Shown: piece after piece, positions 1-5,798 of the stretch
Position numbering within the stretch: position 1 is the stretch's first letter
How the letters are laid out: each line of letters opens with the position of its first letter
Assembly (NCBI GenBank): GCA_013140405.1
Contig: JABFSV010000342.1
Location: forward strand, 1-11,013
DNA: 11,013 nucleotides
Source of the DNA: Methyloglobulus sp.
GTDB taxonomy: Bacteria; Pseudomonadota; Gammaproteobacteria; Methylococcales; Methylomonadaceae
Direction: 5' to 3'
Notes under the pieces: model-generated
Told to the model about the DNA's origin: nothing
The model's database searches: none
Seen by the model: the letters and a program-made list of their open reading frames with translations, nothing else
Translations under genes and position numbers: made by a program

Positions 1-2
1 AG

Positions 3-323
3 GATAATTCCAACCGCTGGCGGGTCATTAAACAAGCGTTTTCCAAGGCATTGCCCATGACGGAAAGGCGATCTGCCGTCCGTGTTGCGCGGGGTGAACG
101 GGGGATTTGGCAAAGGCGATTCTGGGAGCATCTGATTGTTGATGATGCCGATTATGCCGCGCATGTGGATTATTGCCATATTAACCCGCTAAAACACGGT
201 TTGGTTAAACAAGTTGCGGATTGGCCTTACTCAACCTTTCATCGTTATGTTGGGCGAGGAGTTTATCCGATTGACTGGGCAACAGCTTTGCCCTTGATTG
301 ATGTGGATGGGGAGCGGCGTTGA
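3..323 (+). CDS. REP-associated tyrosine transposase (RAYT, Y1/IS200-like), C-terminal part, 5' truncated by window
   Basis: The frame is open from the first bases to the TGA at 321-323, giving 106 visible residues. The true start and the HUH metal-binding motif should lie upstream of the window. Visible RAYT hallmarks are a WRVIKQAFS segment (residues 6-14), GIWQRRFWEH (about 34-43), DYCHINPLKHGLV (56-68) and WPYSTFHRYV (about 73-82). By analogy with Y1 transposases, Tyr57 (codon 171-173) in the DYCHINP helix is the likely nucleophile that cuts single-stranded DNA. RAYTs are thought to mobilise or maintain REP hairpins, and a REP-like hairpin lies 7 bp after the stop. An internal TTG (51) or ATG (57) could be called as a start, but the homology-like residues before them argue against it. 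Oddity: the last nine codons (LIDVDGERR) lie inside a repeat that recurs inverted at 10864-10895. Family assignment is confident; activity is unknown. Confidence 0.85.
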   Translation, partial: DNSNRWRVIKQAFSKALPMTERRSAVRVARGERGIWQRRFWEHLIVDDADYAAHVDYCHINPLKHGLVKQVADWPYSTFHRYVGRGVYPIDWATALPLIDVDGERR

Positions 324-330
324 ATCATTC

Positions 331-356
331 GGCGCAATACGCTGCGCTATTGCGCC
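331..356 (+). repeat. REP-like hairpin just downstream of the RAYT stop
   Basis: GGCGCAATA (331-339) pairs with TATTGCGCC (348-356). An inner GC/GC pair closes a TGC loop and C340 is left as a bulge. A 9-bp stem with one bulged base near the loop is typical of REP elements. The same architecture is seen inverted at 10828-10856, where the bulge is the complementary G. It could also limit read-through from the transposase gene, but there is no U-tract after it. Confidence 0.7.
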
Positions 357-395
357 CTATAACCGTGTAAGGCGTATAAAAATCGCTCCCTGTAG

Positions 396-499
396 GGCGG
401 ATTAGCCGCGCATTTACACTGGATTTTGATTTGCCACTTTTGTTTGGGCGCGGCGTAATCCGCCGAATGTGTGGTGTACCCTTACCATGCGGCGGATTA
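396..499. repeat. GGCGGATTA-type inverted repeat cluster (three copies)
   Basis: The 9-mer GGCGGATTA occurs at 396-404 and 491-499, and its reverse complement TAATCCGCC at 456-464. The middle copy can pair with either neighbour, giving alternative stem-loops (loops of 51 and 26 nt). The first copy is preceded by TGTAG, matching the TGTAGGG start of the ~95-bp element. This looks like a dispersed extragenic repeat of the REP/MITE kind. Confidence 0.6.
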
Positions 500-500
500 C

Positions 501-549
501 GGCGCACGGAAACGCCTTACATATCTAAATGTTAAATTGTTTGTGCGCC
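501..549. repeat. GGCGCAC / GTGCGCC inverted repeat, module 1
   Basis: GGCGCAC (501-507) and GTGCGCC (543-549) are perfect 7-bp inverted arms around a 35-nt interior. A second module with the same arms and a 36-nt interior is at 791-840, so this is a repeated unit and not a chance palindrome. Confidence 0.5.
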
Positions 550-599
550 TAATCCTACGCTATTCCTAAACGACTGTACGATGAATCAATTGTAAAGTT

Positions 600-695
600 C
601 GGGTGGGCAAACTGCTTTATCGTTTGCCCACCATTTGCCAAACATATTGGTGTACCCAAGGGGCATAAAGGCAAAAAAAACCTGCCCACCCTACA
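600..695 (+). repeat. ~95-bp extragenic repeat (GTAGGGTGGGCA family), left copy
   Basis: GGTGGGCAAA (602-611) and TTTGCCCACC (623-632) form a perfect 10-bp stem with an 11-nt loop. The far end reads CCTGCCCACCCTACA (681-695), giving a third TGCCCACC-type block. The whole segment is nearly identical, in inverted orientation, to 10899-10992. Alignment by eye shows two single-base indels and about five substitutions. It carries no gene; it is probably a non-autonomous mobile or REP-type repeat. Confidence 0.75.
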
Positions 696-752
696 ATCGA
701 CGGCGTTTGGGTAGGACCATACGGCGGTTGAATTGCCGCACAATGTTGGGTT

Positions 753-768
753 ATACCCTTTGGGGTAT
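753..768. repeat. Small inverted repeat ATACCC/GGGTAT
   Basis: ATACCC (753-758) and GGGTAT (763-768) pair around a 4-nt loop. This is a short hairpin within the repeat mosaic. Function is unknown and it may be a fragment of an older repeat. Confidence 0.3.
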
Positions 769-790
769 TTATGTCCTTTAGGTTACAAGC

Positions 791-840
791 GGCGCACGGG
801 TAATCCGGTTGAAATTTTGGCGTGGTTTGTTTTGTGCGCC
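791..840. repeat. GGCGCAC / GTGCGCC inverted repeat, module 2
   Basis: GGCGCAC (791-797) and GTGCGCC (834-840) repeat the arms of module 1 at 501-549 with nearly the same spacing. GGCGCACGG after the left arm and TTGTGCGCCTA around the right arm are also shared by the two modules. The interiors differ. Confidence 0.5.
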
Positions 841-869
841 TACCCCAACCACGACTATAAAACTGTTTT

Positions 870-908
870 AATCAATTATCACTTATATGGCTAAGCAATT
901 AATTGATT
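870..908. promoter_or_regulatory. Candidate operator: perfect 9-bp inverted repeat upstream of the efflux operon
   Basis: AATCAATTA (870-878) and TAATTGATT (900-908) are perfect inverted arms separated by 21 nt, so their centres lie about three helical turns apart. The right arm overlaps a second perfect palindrome, CAATTAATTG (896-905). It lies about 135 bp before the ATPase start, a plausible place for a dimeric regulator. No regulator gene is visible in the window. AT-rich inverted repeats also arise by chance, so the regulatory role is inferred. Confidence 0.35.
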
Positions 909-1030
909 TCATATTCTGTCACTGACATACAACCCGTATCTTTTTATCTTTAGAGGTGGGGTTTTAAGGTTTCAAAACGTCTTATACAAGTAAAGAGATT
1001 GTTTTTAACGGATGTTTGCCAATATCCCCC

Positions 1031-1036
1031 AAGGAG
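1031..1036 (+). promoter_or_regulatory. Ribosome binding site fixing the ATPase start at 1044
   Basis: AAGGAG lies 7 nt before the ATG at 1044. It decides the start against an upstream in-frame codon at 999, whose extra 15 residues do not resemble an ABC ATPase N-terminus. Confidence 0.8.
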
Positions 1037-1043
1037 AACGTGG

Positions 1044-1769
1044 ATGTTAGAAGCCCATAACCTGACCATGCATTACCAAAGGCATTGTGCGCTGGACGGC
1101 CTTAACCTTAAGGTTGAAGCAGGAGAGGTGTTTTGCCTGCTGGGTGCGAATGGTGCGGGAAAGACCACGACCATCAACCTGTTCCTCAATTTCATCACAC
1201 CAACCGCAGGGCAAGCTAAAGTCGATGGGGTTGATGTTACCCTTGATCCCAATGCGGCGCGGCGTGCTATTGCTTACCTTCCCGAACAAGTGATGCTGTA
1301 TCCCACATTTACCGGGGTTGAAAACCTCGATTACTTCAGCCGTCTAGCCGGACACCGTTATAACCCCGAACAACTCCATGAATTCCTAAAACAAACTGGC
1401 TTGCCAGAAAAAGCTCACAACCGCCTCATCAACACCTATTCTAAAGGTATGCGCCAGAAAGTCGGCTTGGCTATCGCCCTTGCCAAACAAGCCAAAGCCT
1501 TGTTGCTGGATGAGCCGACTTCTGGACTTGATCCCCAGGCCTCTTTTGAGTTCTCGGAAACCGTTAGCCAATTAGCCGCCTCCGGCAAGGCCATCCTCAT
1601 GGCGACCCATGACCTGTTTCGCGTGAAGGAGTCAGGTACCCGCGCCGGAATCATGAAGCAAGGCCGCCTGATGGCGACCGTCGAGACTAATAACTTGAAT
1701 GCCTCCGACCTTGAGCAACTGTATTTGCATCATATGCGCCACGATCCTAAGAACGTGGTAACAGCATGA
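1044..1769 (+). CDS. ABC transporter ATP-binding protein (ABC-2 exporter, NatA/CcmA-like)
   Basis: A 241-residue nucleotide-binding subunit that should hydrolyse ATP on the cytoplasmic face to drive the two permeases encoded next. All motifs are present, numbered from the ATG at 1044: Walker A GANGAGKT (34-41), Q-loop region YLPEQ (78-82), signature YSKGMRQK (132-139), Walker B ALLLDEP (152-158), D-loop SGLD (160-163) and H-loop His189. The signature is the YSKGM variant usual in ABC-2 export ATPases, not LSGGQ. Length is about one domain with only a short C-terminal extension, so it probably forms a homodimer beneath a permease heterodimer. Its stop overlaps the next start (ATGA at 1766-1769), which indicates translational coupling. 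It is the first gene of the operon. Substrate cannot be inferred. Confidence 0.93.
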   Translation: MLEAHNLTMHYQRHCALDGLNLKVEAGEVFCLLGANGAGKTTTINLFLNFITPTAGQAKVDGVDVTLDPNAARRAIAYLPEQVMLYPTFTGVENLDYFSRLAGHRYNPEQLHEFLKQTGLPEKAHNRLINTYSKGMRQKVGLAIALAKQAKALLLDEPTSGLDPQASFEFSETVSQLAASGKAILMATHDLFRVKESGTRAGIMKQGRLMATVETNNLNASDLEQLYLHHMRHDPKNVVTA

Positions 1770-3172
1770 TACTGACCATTGCCAAGCAGGAATTTAGGGG
1801 ACTGTGCCGTGATGGTCGCTATCGCTTGACCGTAGGGTTGTTGTTAGTGCTGATCCTGGCAAGCACTGCCTTTGGCTGGGCCAATTACCACGACCTTATC
1901 GAACAGGCAGAACACGCCGCCGAACATGATTACCAGCGCTGGCGCAACCAAGATCCAACCCACCCGCACAATGCCGCCCACTATGGCAATTATGCTTTTA
2001 AAACGCCACGCCCTTTAGCCATTATTGACGGTGGAATAGAACCTTATATTGGGGCTTCGCTTTATTATGGTGCCCATCAACCTTCTGAAGTGGCGTTTCC
2101 CCCTGCCCAGGATGCCACGGCTCTACAACGGTTTGGCGATCTTGGCGTAGGGGACGTGGCACGGGCATTGTTGCCGCTACTGGCAATCCTGCTTAGTTTT
2201 GGCGCTTTTGCCAGTGAACGCGAACAAGGCACCTTGCGGCAATTGTTGAGCCTGGGTGTCAAACCCTCCTCGCTGCTTTGGGGCAAGGCATTAGGCATTG
2301 CTTCTGCATTGGCGGTGGTGTTAATTCCCGCCGGACTGTTTGGGCTTGCTGTTGCGTTTGCACTCTCACCGGCAGAATACCGATTGGATGAAATCGAACG
2401 CGCCGGGTTATTGGGGCTAACGTACACGCTTTATCTGGGCATTTTCCTATTCTTGTCACTCGCAATTTCCGCCCGTTGCCGTACCGCACGTTCCGCATTG
2501 ACGATCTTGCTGGTATTTTGGGTAGTCACCGTGTTCGCCCTGCCGCGTGGCTTGCTCGACTTGGGTGCTCGATTTTATCCTTCGCCTTCATCCGATTTTG
2601 AGAAAGCATATAGCGCCGATATGAACAAGGAGACCGAGGCGCATGTGGATAAGGTCTTCAAAAAGGTTTTTGCCCAATATAAGGTGAGCAAAGAAGAAGA
2701 ATTGCCGTTCGATATAACCGCCCTGTATATGAAAGCCTCCGATGAAGGCAGTTTGCCCGCCATAGACCGTTACTTTAACAAGCGCTTCGATATTTACCAG
2801 AGCCAGAACCGCTTCCTGGAATGGGGGGCGTTACTCTCCCCCGCTGCCGGGCTGACGCTTGTATCAATGGCATTGACCGGAAACGACCTTGAACAGCACC
2901 GTGATTTCGTTCAACAAGTCGAAACCCAACGCCGCAACATGAACAACCTGATGACTGATTACATGCTCCAGCACCAGGAAAAACGTAAAGAAGGCGATGA
3001 ACTGAAAGGGAACCCAGCACTTTGGGGCAAACTACCGCCTTTCGTCTACCACCAGCCCAGTTGGGAAGTGGCGCTCAAACCTTATTACATTGCACTGTGC
3101 ATATTAGGCTTATGGTTTTTGATGACCTTATTGTACGCCCGTCGTTCTGTTACCCAAGCTTCGTTATTTTAA
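1766..3172 (+). CDS. ABC-2 type transporter permease, DUF3526-like (first of two)
   Basis: A 468-residue inner-membrane permease. About six hydrophobic segments are visible: 21-40, 131-149, 173-198, 213-235, 243-264 and 439-457. Two large hydrophilic regions, 41-130 and 265-438, should face the periplasm. The segment FASEREQGTLRQLLSLGV (148-165) is the cytoplasmic loop motif of ABC-2 permeases that contacts the ATPase. The NPD-like ectodomain text HNAAHYGNYAFK (68-79) and the block DATALQRFG (116-124) match my recollection of DUF3526 permeases; I could not run a profile search. The second ectodomain is rich in charged, probably helical sequence (278-312). The start overlaps the ATPase stop by 4 bp, and the next permease follows 3 bp after the stop. 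It probably pairs with that permease to form the channel. Confidence 0.88.
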   Translation: MILTIAKQEFRGLCRDGRYRLTVGLLLVLILASTAFGWANYHDLIEQAEHAAEHDYQRWRNQDPTHPHNAAHYGNYAFKTPRPLAIIDGGIEPYIGASLYYGAHQPSEVAFPPAQDATALQRFGDLGVGDVARALLPLLAILLSFGAFASEREQGTLRQLLSLGVKPSSLLWGKALGIASALAVVLIPAGLFGLAVAFALSPAEYRLDEIERAGLLGLTYTLYLGIFLFLSLAISARCRTARSALTILLVFWVVTVFALPRGLLDLGARFYPSPSSDFEKAYSADMNKETEAHVDKVFKKVFAQYKVSKEEELPFDITALYMKASDEGSLPAIDRYFNKRFDIYQSQNRFLEWGALLSPAAGLTLVSMALTGNDLEQHRDFVQQVETQRRNMNNLMTDYMLQHQEKRKEGDELKGNPALWGKLPPFVYHQPSWEVALKPYYIALCILGLWFLMTLLYARRSVTQASLF

Positions 3173-3175
3173 CTT

Positions 3176-4639
3176 ATGAAAACTCTTGATCTGATGAGCT
3201 TGGAATGGCGCTTATTAAGGCGTGATCGGGCATTTTGGCTGACCACGCTGGCAGCGGTAAGTATCTTGGTTTATGGCTTTAGCAATGGACATTTGTGGAT
3301 GCGTGGGCAAACTGTCCGCATTACAGAACAAGTGCTGCAAGACCAACAGGGATTTAAAGAATTGCATCACTTAGCAGAGAAGTTTAAGCAGGAAAACCAA
3401 GTTTTGCCGCAAGGTTTGGAACAACGCGAGGGCGATCCCCGATATGCCTTGGGTTTTGCCGCCAACCACCATCAGTACGACTGCCGCCGCCCTAGGCCGT
3501 TGGCTTCCTTGGCGGTGGGGCAGAGTGACCTAACCAGCTATTGTTTGCCGGTGACCGTTTGGGGCGTCGAAGGACGGGAAGACGAGGGCAACAGCACAGG
3601 GCTTGAAAACCCGCTAAGATTACTATTAGGCCGTTTCGATGCAGCTTTTGCAATCATCCTGCTCATGCCAATATGTATACTGGTCATCAGTTACGACTTG
3701 TTGTCGCGTGAGCGGGAGTTGGGTACGTTGCCGTTGTTATTATCCCAACCTGTGACATTACGGCGGTTGTTAAAATTACGGTTCGGTTTGCGGATAGCGT
3801 TGTTTATCGCCTTTTGTCTCTTAGCCCTGGCGCTTTGTTTAGCTTATTCGGGCGCAAACTTTACCGACCCACGTACTCTCGTTGAAGCCGCCTTGTGGCT
3901 GGTGATAACAGCTACATATTTGCTGTTTTGGTTCGCCTGTGCCTTTTGGGTCAATTGCCGGGGCGGCACGAGCGCAGAACATGTCCTCCAGCTTGCCGGG
4001 CTTTGGTTGCTCCTGGTTGTCATTATGCCTGGTTGCCTTAATCTTGCCCTGAAACAAATCTATCCCTCACTCTCGCGCATGGACTATATCGATAAGGTGC
4101 GCGGGACTTCCGTTGCCGTCGAGAAGAAAAAATCGGCGCTATTGGGCAAATACCTTGGTGATCATCCTGATCTGGTCGCGGGCAACAAAAAGGTTAACAC
4201 CGATGATTACATCCAAAGTCGTATCCTGATTGCAGATGAGACCGAACGCACGCTTGCGCCGATCAAGTCTAATTTTCGTCAGCACTATGCTAAGCAACAA
4301 GCCTTTGTTGAGGACTTTCGGTTTATCTCACCCGCCGTCACATATCAGCATATTGCCAATATTCTAACCGGACAGGACGGTCCCAGGCATCAGCGTTTTC
4401 TTGATGCCGCCGAAGCGCATCATCAGGCTTTACGGGCATTTTATTTCCCGCTATTTAACGAAGATGGGCCAAATTTTGGTGCTTATGATGCTATTCCGAC
4501 CTTTAATTTTAAGGAACAAACCTTAACCCTCATGGTTAAAGCCACATCCACAGCTTTGTTAGGCATATTAATCCCAAGCGTTATATGTTTCATAATTGGA
4601 ATGCGAAGGTTACAAAAACCGCTATTTGAATTGGGTTAA
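3176..4639 (+). CDS. ABC-2 type transporter permease, DUF3526-like (second of two)
   Basis: A 487-residue inner-membrane permease with the same plan as its upstream neighbour: membrane segments near 20-36, 153-173, 203-224, 235-258, 270-290 and 456-476, and hydrophilic periplasmic regions at about 37-152 and 291-455. LSRERELGTLPLLLSQPVTL (176-195) is the ABC-2 coupling-loop motif, equivalent to residues 148-165 of the first permease. Both proteins also share a YPS turn after the fifth membrane segment (YPSPSS and YPSLSR) followed by a charged helical stretch, so they are diverged paralogues, probably an old tandem duplication. ENPLRLLLGRFDAAF (144-158) enters the second membrane segment and matches remembered DUF3526 relatives. 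It starts 3 bp after the previous stop and ends 10 bp before the adaptor start. A heterodimer with the first permease is inferred. Confidence 0.88.
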   Translation: MKTLDLMSLEWRLLRRDRAFWLTTLAAVSILVYGFSNGHLWMRGQTVRITEQVLQDQQGFKELHHLAEKFKQENQVLPQGLEQREGDPRYALGFAANHHQYDCRRPRPLASLAVGQSDLTSYCLPVTVWGVEGREDEGNSTGLENPLRLLLGRFDAAFAIILLMPICILVISYDLLSRERELGTLPLLLSQPVTLRRLLKLRFGLRIALFIAFCLLALALCLAYSGANFTDPRTLVEAALWLVITATYLLFWFACAFWVNCRGGTSAEHVLQLAGLWLLLVVIMPGCLNLALKQIYPSLSRMDYIDKVRGTSVAVEKKKSALLGKYLGDHPDLVAGNKKVNTDDYIQSRILIADETERTLAPIKSNFRQHYAKQQAFVEDFRFISPAVTYQHIANILTGQDGPRHQRFLDAAEAHHQALRAFYFPLFNEDGPNFGAYDAIPTFNFKEQTLTLMVKATSTALLGILIPSVICFIIGMRRLQKPLFELG

Positions 4640-4649
4640 ATGAAAACCG

Positions 4650-5795
4650 ATGTCCATTACTAAAAGAAGTGATTGCTATTTGATAAATGAAACCATCGTT
4701 AAAAAATGTTTATTTTCATTCATAGCAGCTTTGCTCATAACCTTGTCCCCAGATTTTATCTCGTTAGCGTTCGCTGATGAACCTGTACCCGTTTTAACCC
4801 AGCCCCTCTCCGAGTTGGGCATATACCCAGAATCGACCGCTGCCGCCCAAGTCGTGAGCCTAAACGATGCCGCAATTTCGCCGCAGGTGGACGGCTTGGT
4901 AGACGAAGTCCTTGTACGTGTGGGTGATACGGTTAAAACCGGGGCGATGCTCGTCAAGCTCGTTTGTAAAGACTTCGAACTGGAACGGGCAAGACACAAT
5001 GCTGAACGCCAAGCGACACTGGCAAGGCTCGAGTTAGCGCAATGGCATCTTAAACAGTCGGAATTGTTGGCCACACAACGTACCTTGCCCATGGAAAAAG
5101 TCCAGGAAAGACGATCTGAACTTGCCGTTCTACGGGGCGACCTTGCCGCTCATGAAGCCAGGATCAAGACGACCGAACGCCAAATCGCCGCTTGTGCCGT
5201 CAAAGCACCCTTTGCCGGGGTAGTGACCTCCCGCTTGGTTGCCGTGGGACAGTTTGTCAGTCGTGGCACGGCGTTGGTGAATCTGTTGGACACCAGCCGA
5301 TCCGAAGTAAGCGCACAAGTCGCCAGCATTGACATTACGGCCTTGAACGAAGCTAAAACACTGGCATTTGAACATGAGGGCAAAAAATATCCGTTAAAAT
5401 TACACGCCGTCGTGCCTACCATCCAAACCCAAACCGGCACCCAGGAAGTGCGTTTGGATTTTATCGGCCCACCAAGCCAGCCCGGATCAGCAGGACGGTT
5501 GGTCTGGCAAAACCCCAACTTGCATATTGCCTCTGATCTTTTGGTCAAACGCGGAGAACAGTTGGGCGTTTTCACTCTACAAGGCAGCCTAGCCCATTTT
5601 CATCCCTTACCCGGTGCCACCAATGGACGACCTGCTAGCATTGGCTTATCACCCGACACCCAAATCATCGTTTCCGGCCAATACAGCCTGAATGAAGGTG
5701 CAGCAGTTAAGGTGCAATCCTTAAACAAAGACATTAGGCGGGAAAGCTCGGCCACTGATTTATCCCGGCCATCAACATCGGCAAAAAAACATTAA
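4650..5795 (+). CDS. Efflux periplasmic adaptor subunit (HlyD/MFP family)
   Basis: A 381-residue membrane fusion protein that should bridge an inner-membrane pump and the outer-membrane channel. Residues 17-42 form a signal or anchor segment with likely cleavage after SLAFA (38-42); no lipobox is seen, so it is probably not a lipoprotein. Two half-lipoyl motifs, AAISPQVDGLVDEVLVRVGD (74-93) and VKAPFAGVVTSRLVAVGQFV (184-203), flank a helical hairpin (about 108-182). The hairpin is short, as in RND-type adaptors. Beta-barrel and membrane-proximal regions follow, and the last 25 or so residues are polar and probably disordered. The ATG at 4650 has only a weak ribosome site; a TTG at 4680 would leave a more ordinary signal peptide. 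It lies between the ABC genes and the RND gene, so it could serve either pump. Its 3-bp spacing to the RND gene makes that pairing the safest assumption. Confidence 0.9.
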   Translation: MSITKRSDCYLINETIVKKCLFSFIAALLITLSPDFISLAFADEPVPVLTQPLSELGIYPESTAAAQVVSLNDAAISPQVDGLVDEVLVRVGDTVKTGAMLVKLVCKDFELERARHNAERQATLARLELAQWHLKQSELLATQRTLPMEKVQERRSELAVLRGDLAAHEARIKTTERQIAACAVKAPFAGVVTSRLVAVGQFVSRGTALVNLLDTSRSEVSAQVASIDITALNEAKTLAFEHEGKKYPLKLHAVVPTIQTQTGTQEVRLDFIGPPSQPGSAGRLVWQNPNLHIASDLLVKRGEQLGVFTLQGSLAHFHPLPGATNGRPASIGLSPDTQIIVSGQYSLNEGAAVKVQSLNKDIRRESSATDLSRPSTSAKKH

Positions 5796-5798
5796 CCC

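Larger units (their letters stand above)
324..998. other. Gene-free, repeat-dense intergenic region
   Basis: About 675 bp without a credible gene. Positions 331-850 are a mosaic of short inverted repeats, listed separately. Positions 850-1030 are AT-rich and probably carry the control region of the efflux operon. Open frames on the minus strand here are translations of repeats. No convincing sigma-70 pair was found. The best -10-like match is TATACA at 983-988, which lacks a good -35; a TTGATT at 903-908 overlaps the inverted repeat and has only a poor -10 partner (CATACA, 926-931). Confidence 0.75.

Noticed and set aside
325..507. 60-codon open frame on the minus strand
   Set aside because: It runs through the hairpin and the GGCGGATTA repeats, with no ribosome site and no family resemblance.
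555..743. 62-codon open frame on the minus strand
   Set aside because: It is a translation of the ~95-bp repeat and flanking sequence; the same peptide-like string would arise from each repeat copy, and there is no ribosome site.
324..998. CRISPR array
   Set aside because: The repeats are inverted, of several kinds and unevenly spaced; there is no direct repeat-spacer periodicity and no cas gene.
999..1043. Upstream extension of the ATPase gene
   Set aside because: The added 15 residues do not look like an ABC ATPase N-terminus, and AAGGAG is ideally placed for the ATG at 1044.
2077..2427. 116-codon minus-strand frame inside the first permease
   Set aside because: Shadow frame within a clear permease gene.
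4640..4663. Seven-codon frame (ATG directly after the second permease stop) overlapping the adaptor start
   Set aside because: Too short to support as a gene; at most a leader or a relic of the junction.
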